IMG/VR virus record: IMGVR_UViG_3300031758_000526
Location: 1-25,315 of that record
Strand: one strand, 5' to 3'
Length of the DNA stretch: 25,315 bases
Source: a virus
In this document: in pieces, positions 8,198 through 14,326 of the stretch
Layout of the letters: each line of letters begins with the position of its first letter
How positions within the stretch are numbered: position 1 is the first letter of the stretch
Translations under genes and position numbers: made by a program
The notes under the pieces: generated by a model
The model's database searches: none
Told to the model about the DNA's origin: nothing
Seen by the model: the letters and a program-made list of their open reading frames with translations, nothing else

Positions 8198-9400
8198 CTA
8201 AATAGAAGCAAAATACTTACCTTTTGAAGGTAGATTCTTTCGTGCCTGGTTATACAATGCCATCGACATCACCGTGTCATCATGGATGCCTTCAGGAGCT
8301 GAATACTTTACTGATCTGCTCTTTGGATCGAAGACATAGGTGAACGCTTCAAGCTCATCGATCAGGTACTCCTCATCCGGGATCACCAGCTCCATCTGTT
8401 CAAAGCTCACAGCAAGGTCTTCGATCATGATGGGTTTACTCTTCGATGTGGTAGTGAAGGGATGTGCAAGGTTCCCTACCTTCTTTTGCAACATCTCAAA
8501 GAACACATCCCCTTGATTGTTGACCTCGACAAAGGTCCCGCAGTTGTATTGCCTTATCACCTTTGCCACCTTATCAATGATATTGGACCAGTCATCATGC
8601 CTCCATCTCTCCACATGACAGATGGCACCATTGCGATCTCCGATAGTGAGCACCGTATAGTCATCAGCTCTTCCGATGTCAAGCCCTGCGTACAGCTTCC
8701 CGGAAGGGGATGCCTTGCCGATGCACTCCCTGACATTCTTGAATAGACCACTTGCACCATCGATGAACTCAGCAAGGTATTCCTGTCTGAAGATATGCTC
8801 AGGAACATTTGTGCGGATGCTATCAATCTCTCGGGGATCGATCATAGGGTTATCATAGGAACTGAACCTGAAGAACCGGTACCTCTCATCCTGATGCCTG
8901 AGAAGGGATAACTTATACATCATCCGCTTTCCTTTGGGTGTTGAGATGAAGATCACCTTCTTACCCCTTACAAGGACCGTAGGCTGTAGCACCTCCTCCC
9001 AAGTGTTATTCTTCATGAAGTCGAACTCATCGAGAACTAAGAAGTCGAATGTGTTACCTCTGATGTTGTCAGGTCTTTCAGCTGAATAGAATGTGATCTG
9101 AGAATCGAACCCTTTGACGATGAGCTCTGAATCGTTGTATGTAAAGTATCCACTCTTCTGAGTAGCTTTCTTGAGATCATTGTAAACCTTCTTTGACTGC
9201 TTGTAGATAGGAGATACCCATCCGATATTGCACCCTTTGCTGTTTATGGCCCAGTATAGTAGTTGGTTAATGCAGAGCAGGGTCTTACCCCATTGACGGC
9301 CTATGCAGAGAACATAATACTTTGCATCCTCTGAATTGATGCTGTTGTGGATCTCTCTCTGCTTGCCATGTGGTTTATATCCCTTGACGGTGTTACTCAT
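8198..9400 (-). CDS. terL: Terminase large subunit
   Basis: 400 aa. The ATPase and nuclease of the DNA packaging motor. Walker A is GRQWGKT (34-40) and Walker B is FLVLDEFDF with Asp124/Glu125. The coupling motif is STPKG (153-157). The RNase H-like nuclease carries Asp241 in GLDIG, Glu292 in VEVNNQGD and the Asp374/Asp375 pair in HDDTVMSMAL. All expected motifs are present and in order, so the enzyme should be active. The start overlaps the small subunit by eight bases. Length is at the short side for the family but complete. This is the strongest phage marker in the window. Confidence 0.96.
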   Translation of the reverse strand: MSNTVKGYKPHGKQREIHNSINSEDAKYYVLCIGRQWGKTLLCINQLLYWAINSKGCNIGWVSPIYKQSKKVYNDLKKATQKSGYFTYNDSELIVKGFDSQITFYSAERPDNIRGNTFDFLVLDEFDFMKNNTWEEVLQPTVLVRGKKVIFISTPKGKRMMYKLSLLRHQDERYRFFRFSSYDNPMIDPREIDSIRTNVPEHIFRQEYLAEFIDGASGLFKNVRECIGKASPSGKLYAGLDIGRADDYTVLTIGDRNGAICHVERWRHDDWSNIIDKVAKVIRQYNCGTFVEVNNQGDVFFEMLQKKVGNLAHPFTTTSKSKPIMIEDLAVSFEQMELVIPDEEYLIDELEAFTYVFDPKSRSVKYSAPEGIHDDTVMSMALYNQARKNLPSKGKYFASI

Positions 9401-9803
9401 CGAAGTCGAACTTCTCTACTTGCTTCTGCTCAATGTGTTGCTTGTCATGCATTCCGAGTCTGTTCTTTGCATAGAAAATACCCTTCCCTTCGTTGGCTAC
9501 AATATCCTCTGCAAGTGCCTTGAAATCATCGTCAATGCTTTTTATAGTGTTCGATAAGGGGTGTGTTTCATCCCTCAATGCACCGTAGAATTGAGTCCTT
9601 TTGAGCATATAGAAATCAGGATGCTTTCTTCTTATCCAATGAAGCAGGAAGTATCTGATAGTAGGGATATGTCGATCCCTTACTTCAACTATCTTCCCGG
9701 AACCTGTAGCCACTTCATTGTGATTATTGATACATTCATCACAATACTCCATGGCGATCTCCGTCAATCTGTCAGTATCAATATCCTTAAAAGGTCTTCC
9801 CAT
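9393..9803 (-). CDS. terS: Terminase small subunit (DNA-packaging protein)
   Basis: 136 aa, directly before the large terminase and overlapping it by eight bases. The N-terminus is GRPFKDIDTDRLTEIAMEYC, of the type 'GRP-x(n)-L' common in small terminases, followed by a helical region with HIPTIRYFLLHWIRRKHPDF. The end (GIFYAKNRLGMHDKQHIEQK, then FDFDE) is the signature tail of the gp3-like DNA-packaging family, in which 'KN-xx-GW/MxDKQ-xxE' precedes an acidic end. It would recognise the packaging site and load the large subunit. The start is ATG 9803, one base past the stop of the HAD gene. Confidence 0.75.
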   Translation of the reverse strand: MGRPFKDIDTDRLTEIAMEYCDECINNHNEVATGSGKIVEVRDRHIPTIRYFLLHWIRRKHPDFYMLKRTQFYGALRDETHPLSNTIKSIDDDFKALAEDIVANEGKGIFYAKNRLGMHDKQHIEQKQVEKFDFDE

Positions 9804-9804
9804 A

Positions 9805-10233
9805 TCAAATCAATTTACCAACCTTACCCAGCTCTTTTATCACAGCTGAATTATTATCATAATGGTTCTTTAGCTTGAGCTTAATTACCGTTGCCACCTT
9901 ATTCTTATTCGATCCTGTAGCATAAATTCTGCTGTTAGGTATTCCTAATAACTGTGCCTTTGATCTAAGTAGTGTCTTATGTGACCTTGCAGAGATAATA
10001 TACAGAACATGACCTTTATCTCTGAGCTTCAGAGCGAGGTCCATTCCCTTCTTTGTAGTGAGCACCCCATCATAATCGAATGAGATGTGTTGAATAGGCT
10101 CGAACTGCTCCCACTTGTACTGGCATACGGCATACCGCTGACCTTCATCGGGATAAGTGTCCACGCTCTCCTGGTCACCCATGCAGCGATCTATCCAGTC
10201 CTCCTTAGTTTCCGTCCTCCTCGGTGTTGGCAT
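9805..10233 (-). CDS. HAD-like phosphatase with an N-terminal DRCM/AVC motif
   Basis: 142 aa from ATG 10233; the frame is open to a TTG at 10278, which I reject because it overlaps the upstream gene by more than 70 bases. The first 42 residues (EDWIDRCMGDQ, PDEGQRYAVCQYKWEQ) are a Cys-containing motif I have seen alone or joined to other domains in phage structural regions. From residue 49 a HAD-type phosphatase follows: DYDGVLTT with Asp53/Asp55, IISARS with Ser81, Lys112, then HYDNN with Asp126 near the end. It may act on nucleotides or small phosphates; the substrate is unknown. Its place before the terminase is typical of accessory genes. The start is about 29 bases inside the preceding gene. 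Confidence 0.6.
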   Translation of the reverse strand: MPTPRRTETKEDWIDRCMGDQESVDTYPDEGQRYAVCQYKWEQFEPIQHISFDYDGVLTTKKGMDLALKLRDKGHVLYIISARSHKTLLRSKAQLLGIPNSRIYATGSNKNKVATVIKLKLKNHYDNNSAVIKELGKVGKLI

Positions 10234-10393
10234 CTTTACCAAATGTTTGAATGAGATATCTCTTTGTTGCCTTTCCAAAGTCGGTCTTCTCTATCTGCCT
10301 TCTGAACTTACGGTTACGCTTCATCTCCATGATCAGAGAGTAGCCGATAGTAGCGAAGAACTCCTTCCGGGGGTCTTTAGTTTGCTGCTCCAT
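10205..10393 (-). CDS. Small basic hypothetical protein
   Basis: 62 aa, ATG 10393 to TAA 10205. Rich in Lys and Arg (MEMKRNRKFRRQIEKTDF) with a helical appearance and a Glu/Asp-rich end. No recognised domain. It overlaps the SAP-like gene by 17 bases upstream and the HAD gene by 29 downstream, and the dense packing supports a real gene. A DNA-binding or accessory packaging role is only a guess. Confidence 0.5.
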   Translation of the reverse strand: MEQQTKDPRKEFFATIGYSLIMEMKRNRKFRRQIEKTDFGKATKRYLIQTFGKDANTEEDGN

Positions 10394-10760
10394 TGAGGAT
10401 ATCGATTAATGTTTTCTTATTAGCTGTTGCTGGTGCTTCAAGACCTCTCTCCCTGAGCTGCTCCCACAGCTCACGCTTTGTGAGATCATTCCACTCGCTG
10501 ATCTGAACTGTGATCGGTTCCGGTGCTATCTCTTCAGGTGTTGTCAGCTGTAGGTAGTTGTAGACGATATTCACCGCTGAAGGGATGCATCCATTACATC
10601 CTTTGGAGAGGGTCAATCCTTTACCCCTTGATAGCTGAGTCACCTCATAGTATACAACTGACAGATGAGCGAATTCTATTTTATTGAAGTCAACAGCTCT
10701 GCGCAGTACTTTCTCTTTAATTGCATTCAGGGATGTCATTCCCTCTTGTGATAGTATCAT
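10377..10760 (-). CDS. Hypothetical protein with a C-terminal SAP/HeH-like helix-extension-helix motif
   Basis: 127 aa. The start ATG overlaps the stop of the membrane-protein gene by four bases (ATGA). The N-terminal half contains a Cys pair, KGCNGCIPSAVNIVYNYL, that may bind metal. The C-terminal 35 residues, LTKRELWEQLRERGLEAPAT then KKTLIDILN, match the pattern of SAP or HeH helix-extension-helix domains, small nucleic-acid-binding units also found in phage capsid and transcription proteins. The role is unknown; a nucleic-acid-associated protein of the packaging operon is plausible. Confidence 0.5.
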   Translation of the reverse strand: MILSQEGMTSLNAIKEKVLRRAVDFNKIEFAHLSVVYYEVTQLSRGKGLTLSKGCNGCIPSAVNIVYNYLQLTTPEEIAPEPITVQISEWNDLTKRELWEQLRERGLEAPATANKKTLIDILNGAAN

Positions 10761-11017
10761 GATTCTATTTTATCTATTAGAGTCGCAATAAGGTATGCTG
10801 ATGCACTTGTGACAGGTTCAAAGGTGAAAATTAATGTAGCCCACCATGTAATACATGGAGCGCAGTCGAGTAATTTAACGTACTCAGTCGGAGATATTCC
10901 GATAGCTTTCTTTATACGAAAGGACATATTCACCTCATGAGTAAGGATGTAAGCAATGAACCAACCTGTGATCATCAGCTCAGGAGTCCATATCAGCATA
11001 TCTGTGACGTATTTCAT
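10757..11017 (-). CDS. Small membrane protein with a CxxC-W motif
   Basis: 86 aa with two likely membrane segments: about 8-27 (IWTPELMITGWFIAYILTH) and about 55-81 (CITWWATLIFTF and SASAYLIATLI). Between them is a soluble loop with LLDCAPCITWW, a CxxC pair beside the second segment as in DUF1360-like membrane proteins. It is too far from the lysis cassette to be a clear holin. ATG 11017 overlaps the sigma-like gene by 38 bases; a shorter start at 10999 reduces this to 20. Function unknown. Confidence 0.5.
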   Translation of the reverse strand: MKYVTDMLIWTPELMITGWFIAYILTHEVNMSFRIKKAIGISPTEYVKLLDCAPCITWWATLIFTFEPVTSASAYLIATLIDKIES

Positions 11018-11438
11018 CTTCTATAAAGTTAATTATTTTTGAGATAGTTCTGCGATTCACACCTATTCTTTTGCTGACCTTGACAATGTTAGATGTTAAT
11101 CTCACCTCTTTGTACAGCAGTACCTCAGTATCAAAGCCTTCGATCTCAAGATCAAGGAGTATCTTATGAAGCAGGAATGAATCGTATTTTGCATGATTCT
11201 GAATGATCTCTTCCTGATCAGATGGATCGATGTAGTCCGGGATCCTGTATAGCTTATTGAATGAGCTCTTGTTATTGATCCATGCATTGAACATGGACTT
11301 GAAGATATAAGCATCCATGTGTTGAATATTATCGGGGAGCTCGCACAGGATGTGATGGAAGAGATCAGGGCCGAGATCACCAGCAATGCTCTGAGCATAG
11401 CCGTAGTATTTTGTGATCTGGTCATGGGTTAGGTTCAT
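10980..11438 (-). CDS. Sigma-factor-like regulator, candidate late activator
   Basis: 152 aa. An N-terminal helical part (LGPDLFHHILCELPDNIQ, then AYIFKSMFNAWINNKSSF) resembles the sigma-70 region-2 pattern D(L/F)xHxxLxxL...Y(I/L)xxxxxNxW. A C-terminal helix-turn-helix, SKRIGVNRRTISKIINFI, resembles region 4. Similar small sigma-like proteins occur in other Bacteroidota phages and often control late genes. Its position just ahead of the packaging and structural operon fits. Nothing in this window identifies its promoter, so target and polymerase partner are inference. An unrelated HTH regulator is the alternative. Confidence 0.5.
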   Translation of the reverse strand: MNLTHDQITKYYGYAQSIAGDLGPDLFHHILCELPDNIQHMDAYIFKSMFNAWINNKSSFNKLYRIPDYIDPSDQEEIIQNHAKYDSFLLHKILLDLEIEGFDTEVLLYKEVRLTSNIVKVSKRIGVNRRTISKIINFIEDEIRHRYADMDS

Positions 11439-11578
11439 CAGCTATTCTCAATGACGAACAACTCCTCTTCGAGTTGCTCTATTGCTTCGAGTTTCTCCTC
11501 ATGATCCCACTCTGTAAGTACCTCTTGAGCTTTGAGCTCTTCGATGCGATCTTTCAGGATGTCTGCCCTTGTTTTCAT
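11438..11578 (-). CDS. Small coiled-coil hypothetical protein
   Basis: 46 aa from ATG 11578 (an upstream extension to 11620 crosses the terminator hairpin and is rejected). The chain is a Glu/Leu/Lys-rich helix (RIEELKAQEVLTEWDHEEK, LEAIEQLEEELF), likely a coiled coil. TGATG couples it to the sigma-like gene. It opens the late operon directly after the hairpin at 11614-11632. A small partner or regulator of the sigma-like protein is possible, but unproven. Confidence 0.5.
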   Translation of the reverse strand: MKTRADILKDRIEELKAQEVLTEWDHEEKLEAIEQLEEELFVIENS

Positions 11579-11579
11579 G

Positions 11580-11587
11580 GGTGTGAA
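11580..11587 (-). other. Isolated partial iteron-like site (TTCACACC)
   Basis: The minus strand reads TTCACACC two bases before ATG 11578, matching eight of the ten bases of the iterons at 18393-18576. It may be chance, or a further binding site for the same protein. Listed only because of its location at the start of the late operon. Confidence 0.2.
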
Positions 11588-11613
11588 TATAGTGAAAAAA
11601 TAACAAAGTACAA

Positions 11614-11632
11614 ACGCCACATTTAGTGGCGT
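11614..11632 (-). terminator. Hairpin terminator between the small-gene block and late operon
   Basis: A perfect 7-base inverted repeat, ACGCCAC-TAAAT-GTGGCGT read on the minus strand, is followed by TTTGTACTTTGTTATTTTTT. The stem is GC-rich and the tail T-rich but broken, so it may be a partial rather than a complete terminator. It lies between the 11682 stop and the 11578 start. Confidence 0.6.
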
Positions 11633-11651
11633 CTATACAAGTGTTACCATA

Positions 11652-11676
11652 GAGTAACTTACCTATGAGTAACTTA
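11652..11676 (-). repeat. Tandem GAGTAACTTA repeat beside the terminator
   Basis: GAGTAACTTA occurs at 11652-11661 and again at 11667-11676, 15 bases apart, in the non-coding gap before the late operon. Two such sites beside a terminator and ahead of the late genes could bind a regulator. The function is not known and chance is possible. Confidence 0.45.
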
Positions 11677-11681
11677 AAAAA

Positions 11682-11882
11682 TCAAATCAACTCATCAGGA
11701 TTGATATTGTATTCTTCAAGGAGTTCATTGATTCTTTCCCACGCAGGATGATAATCATAATTAGTATCCTTGAATACCCTCCATCCGTTGTGTGTTAACT
11801 CCCAGATGAAAGATGCCATATCAGATGCCTTGCTCAACTGGATAATCTCTTTAGGATCATCAGTTTCAAATATTGCTTTCAT
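11682..11882 (-). CDS. Conserved small phage protein (MKAIFE / INPDELI family)
   Basis: 66 aa. The pattern MKAIFETDDPKE...SDMASFIWELTHNGWR and the end YNINPDELI match a small family I recognise from many phages, written as 'A/SxALWEIxxN...INPDxL'. It is all-helical and acidic, with no enzymatic motif. It overlaps the next gene start by one base (TAATG). Its role is unknown. Confidence 0.65.
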   Translation of the reverse strand: MKAIFETDDPKEIIQLSKASDMASFIWELTHNGWRVFKDTNYDYHPAWERINELLEEYNINPDELI

Positions 11883-12085
11883 TATGATTTAAAGGTTTCG
11901 TTGTAGTATTGTTCAAAAAATGGTTTTTCAATTTTATTTTCTTTGCCCCTCCAAAAAGATCCACATTCATAAAGATTATTTTTTTCCATTTGTTTGGCTT
12001 GTTCAAATTCATCGTACAAATCAATTCTAAGTCCGTGATTTTCTTTTAGTTTCTCTACTAACCATTCTACTGCTGTCTGTTTCAT
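11882..12085 (-). CDS. Conserved small phage protein (QTAVEWLVEKL / YYNETF family)
   Basis: 67 aa. MKQTAVEWLVEKLKENHGL, then EQAKQMEKNNLYECGSFWRG and the end FFEQYYNETFKS form a family common in Bacteroidota phages. The end resembles the KYNEIFKSE end of the gene at 12634-12804, suggesting a shared ancestor or module exchange. The ATG is preceded by the junction sequence shared with two other starts in this block. Function unknown; likely a small accessory or counter-defence protein. Confidence 0.65.
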   Translation of the reverse strand: MKQTAVEWLVEKLKENHGLRIDLYDEFEQAKQMEKNNLYECGSFWRGKENKIEKPFFEQYYNETFKS

Positions 12086-12106
12086 CTTACTCTGATTTAA
12101 AGGTTA
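12081..12106 (-). repeat. Cassette junction repeat, copy 1 (26 bases)
   Basis: A 26-base sequence containing TTTAAATCAGAGTAAGATGAA on the minus strand lies around the ATG at 12085. It is identical to 12261-12286 and, over 22 bases, to 12628-12649. Here it lies in the gap after the upstream TAA. It may be a translation-coupling element and/or a site for recombination between small gene cassettes. Confidence 0.8.
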
Positions 12107-12265
12107 ATAAGGTATTTCCATCCATTGTTTTACAACTCCTTTAAGTGTTGTTTCCCACATATCTAACCACTCATCACCATCCCAATAGCACATTTTTATA
12201 TATGCGTTGTCCATTCTACAAATGTATTCTCCTATTTTTTTAGGGTTTTCATTTTTCCATTTCAT
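12104..12265 (-). CDS. Small DUF551-like protein
   Basis: 53 aa, below 60 codons but clear. The pattern KWKNENPKKIGEYICRM...KMCYWDGDEWLDMWETT ending in QWMEIPY follows the DUF551 layout of a W-x(5)P-x(2)G-x-Y start and a W-x-x-(I/L)P end, a small beta-rich phage family of unknown function. It is preceded by the junction repeat TAAGATGAA, one base after the upstream stop, and ends in TAA 12104. Confidence 0.6.
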   Translation of the reverse strand: MKWKNENPKKIGEYICRMDNAYIKMCYWDGDEWLDMWETTLKGVVKQWMEIPY

Positions 12266-12286
12266 CTTACTCTGATTTAAAGGTTA
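12261..12286 (-). repeat. Cassette junction repeat, copy 2 (26 bases)
   Basis: Identical over 26 bases to 12081-12106. Here it encodes the end of the upstream protein (TFKSE), its TAA stop and the ATG of the next gene, so the same DNA is coding at one copy and partly non-coding at another. Confidence 0.8.
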
Positions 12287-12632
12287 GTTCTTCACCAGTC
12301 AATGCGAAGTATAGGTTTTGTAATTGGTGGACATATTCTATATATGTTCCTGTTGTTTGGTTCGTTTTTTGCCAATCATAAAAATAACCGTTTCGGTTTT
12401 CTGTTCTTAAAAACAAAACATCTGACCACCAACCAAACATTCTTTCTTCAAACCCAAACTTTAACAACCATTCTTCTGTTAGTGGGATTGGTTTAAAATT
12501 TTCATACTCCATGTAAGTAGTTTCTATTTCATCTTCACAATCTATTCCGAATTCATGAATACCAATCACTTTAAAAATCCCTCCCTCATTGTAATTGACT
12601 AAATTTCCAATTCTAAGTTCATTTGCTTTCAT
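12267..12632 (-). CDS. MKA-ELRIGN family protein, copy A
   Basis: 121 aa from ATG 12632; the frame extends further upstream but without support. MKANELRIGNLVNY, PIPLTEEWLLKFGF and VHQLQNLYFALTGEEL define a family common in Bacteroidota phages and prophages. A paralogue of equal length lies at 15109-15474. It is probably beta-rich, with no catalytic motif seen. The ends use the shared junction repeats. Its function is not known. Confidence 0.7.
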   Translation of the reverse strand: MKANELRIGNLVNYNEGGIFKVIGIHEFGIDCEDEIETTYMEYENFKPIPLTEEWLLKFGFEERMFGWWSDVLFLRTENRNGYFYDWQKTNQTTGTYIEYVHQLQNLYFALTGEELTFKSE

Positions 12633-12649
12633 CTTACTCTGATTTAAAG
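12628..12649 (-). repeat. Cassette junction repeat, copy 3 (22 bases)
   Basis: Matches the other copies over 22 bases (TTCATCTTACTCTGATTTAAAG on the plus strand is split here by the KSE-stop and the next ATG). It joins the gene at 12634-12804 to the MKA-ELRIGN gene. Confidence 0.75.
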
Positions 12650-12804
12650 ATTTCGTTGTATTTTTTGATAAAAAAATCATTTTTTAAATTTGAACCAATA
12701 TCTTTTGTGCTAAACATACATTGGATAGCAAAATTTATTATGTTCTCTTTCTCCATCTCTTTGTACATATCCCAATCGACAACCATCTTTGTTCCCAATT
12801 TCAT
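12634..12804 (-). CDS. Small hypothetical protein (KYNEIFKSE end)
   Basis: 56 aa from ATG 12804; a TTG further up (12831) is not needed. KLGTKMVVDWDMYKEMEKEN, FAIQCMFSTKDIG and KKYNEIFKSE resemble small Bacteroidota phage proteins; the end matches that of the 11882-12085 gene. Function unknown. It opens the AT-rich cassette block, with a 55-base gap behind it. Confidence 0.5.
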   Translation of the reverse strand: MKLGTKMVVDWDMYKEMEKENIINFAIQCMFSTKDIGSNLKNDFFIKKYNEIFKSE

Positions 12805-12859
12805 TTCATTTCTATTCAAGTTAAGTCCCAATTTTTACCACATATCACTTAATGAAATG

Positions 12860-13054
12860 TTACTTCTCGATAGCTTTCAGGATCTTATCAGCTGTATCCA
12901 GTCTCAGAGATGAGGCCCCCAAAAGGAAGCCTCTAATCCGGGAACTCGTCATCCCTAACCGGTGAGCGAAGGCTGTGATGCCCTCGCCCGAATGGTCAAG
13001 ATGATGCTGTATCTGTTTACGGGTGTATTCTGTTAATGTTTGTCTTTGATTCAT
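12860..13054 (-). CDS. XRE-type small DNA-binding regulator
   Basis: 64 aa. The helix-turn-helix ITAFAHRLGMTSSRIRGFL followed by LRLDTADKILKAIEK matches the small single-domain XRE/Cro pattern (G-x-S-x-x-x-L-A-x-x-x-G-x-S-x-x-x-x-x-x-x-x-G, then LxxDTAxKL). It starts in an ATGA overlap with the upstream gene. Such proteins repress or activate phage operons; the target here is unknown. It is the last gene before the AT-rich cassette block. Confidence 0.7.
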   Translation of the reverse strand: MNQRQTLTEYTRKQIQHHLDHSGEGITAFAHRLGMTSSRIRGFLLGASSLRLDTADKILKAIEK

Positions 13055-13329
13055 GACTCAAACAAATGAATGTATTTTAACTTCTCTTCCTTTGGCATCC
13101 ATCGGAGCTGATCTTTTTGATAGGTATATTCCTTAGATGAACCAGGATAGACTACATCAGCCTGAAACCTATTCGACCATACTTCCTTCACTACCTTTCC
13201 CGATGTGATCACCGTGTATAGTGTGATGTAATCAACCTCAGTAATCTGAGGCTGATGACAATGCACATAGTTCTCTGCGTTCACCTCTGCATCCCGCAGA
13301 TGGAGGAACAGTTCTGAGTTGTAACCCAT
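13051..13329 (-). CDS. Hypothetical protein in the replication operon
   Basis: 92 aa. MGYNSELFLHLRDAEVNAEN, EVDYITLYTVITSGKVVKEV and a Trp/Lys-rich end (LRWMPKEEKLKYIHLFES) show a compact alpha/beta protein with no recognised motif. It is coupled at both ends, TGATG upstream and ATGA downstream, between the SSB-like and XRE genes. Confidence 0.5.
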   Translation of the reverse strand: MGYNSELFLHLRDAEVNAENYVHCHQPQITEVDYITLYTVITSGKVVKEVWSNRFQADVVYPGSSKEYTYQKDQLRWMPKEEKLKYIHLFES

Positions 13330-14084
13330 CAGAACGGTAGATCGTCTTCGTCCATATCACTGATGGCATCCTCAATGAAGTTGCCCTCAATATTTCCTAC
13401 CTTCCCTTTGATATCTAACGGATCAGCCGGGAGCTTTGCATCAAGATTCTTAACAGCATCATTGACAGAGTTACGCTCATCAGCTCTCATCTTCAGGGCT
13501 GCGTGTAGCTTGTCATATGCTGCATCAGCTTGTGCAGCTTCTTCATCGGAAGTAACTCCATTGAATCTGAATACTGGAACGGTGTACGTTACTCTTCCCT
13601 TCTTGCGAGTATCCACCTTGTCAAGTGTTACCCACTCATCCGCGAATCTCTGCTGACATTTGTTAAACACCTCACCCCATTCCTGAACTACAGCACCTTT
13701 GATCTGAAGGTTCCAAACCTCACCGCTATCTACATTTACCATTATGTAGATGGACTTCGTATAGTGACCTCCGGCCTGCTGTACTCTCTCTTTGATGTCC
13801 TTGTATACACCCTTTGCGATCACTCCACCCTTGAATGCTTTGACCTCCATCTCTTCAGTGCTGATGATCTTTACTTCGTTGGACCATATAGCCGACTGTG
13901 AAGCATCATTCCATCCCTTGACGGTGTGATACTGTGCAAGGACAAGGAAACTCGGTAGATCAATGAGAATATTCTCACCTTTTGCCTTGTCATAATACTT
14001 GAACTTACCTTGTTCTGATGCCCACTCAAGGTACTTCTCTGCTGGTTTCTCTGAAACCGTTACAAATTGCTCTTTTCTGCTCAT
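13329..14084 (-). CDS. Single-stranded DNA-binding-like protein
   Basis: 251 aa. The end (DMDEDDLPF) is the classic acidic tip by which SSB proteins recruit partners. The body (KFKYYDKAKGENILIDLPSF, GGVIAKGVYKDIKERVQQAG, GHYTKSIYIMVN) looks like a single OB-fold as in phage SSB-like proteins. It lies in the same operon as VRR-NUC, HNH and primase-helicase genes. It is longer than cellular SSB, as phage versions often are. It probably coats single strands during replication and recombination. Confidence 0.65.
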   Translation of the reverse strand: MSRKEQFVTVSEKPAEKYLEWASEQGKFKYYDKAKGENILIDLPSFLVLAQYHTVKGWNDASQSAIWSNEVKIISTEEMEVKAFKGGVIAKGVYKDIKERVQQAGGHYTKSIYIMVNVDSGEVWNLQIKGAVVQEWGEVFNKCQQRFADEWVTLDKVDTRKKGRVTYTVPVFRFNGVTSDEEAAQADAAYDKLHAALKMRADERNSVNDAVKNLDAKLPADPLDIKGKVGNIEGNFIEDAISDMDEDDLPF

Positions 14085-14326
14085 AAATTTAGATTTATTT
14101 GGTTATTACTTGAATACAAAGATACATTTATTTTCTTTAATTGTTGTTCTTTTGTCTTATTTTTTTCTAAATATGTGACAAGTTTCATTCTTTCAATGGT
14201 CCTGATCTCTCCTGTGCTTTCATTCTTCAGCGTATCAATGACCCCCTCATCAGTGTCAGCTGTGCCGATGCACTTCCATTGCTGGCCCTTGATGGTCAGG
14301 TAGATGTCAGGTAATGGTGAGATCAT
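14081..14326 (-). CDS. Hypothetical protein
   Basis: 81 aa. MISPLPDIYLTIKGQQWKCI, DEGVIDTLKNESTGEIRTIE and a Lys-rich end. Small, probably beta-rich at first, then helical. ATGA overlap with the SSB-like gene downstream and a 20-base overlap with the HNH gene upstream. No function assigned. Confidence 0.45.
   Translation of the reverse strand: MISPLPDIYLTIKGQQWKCIGTADTDEGVIDTLKNESTGEIRTIERMKLVTYLEKNKTKEQQLKKINVSLYSSNNQINLNL

Noticed and set aside
11438-11620. 60-aa version of the small coiled-coil gene from 11620
   Set aside because: The extra residues translate the terminator hairpin and the T-tract, so ATG 11578 is preferred.
12623-12913. Plus-strand frame of 96 aa across the AT-rich cassette block
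   Set aside because: Phe/Ile/Ser-rich shadow of two good minus-strand genes and a gap.
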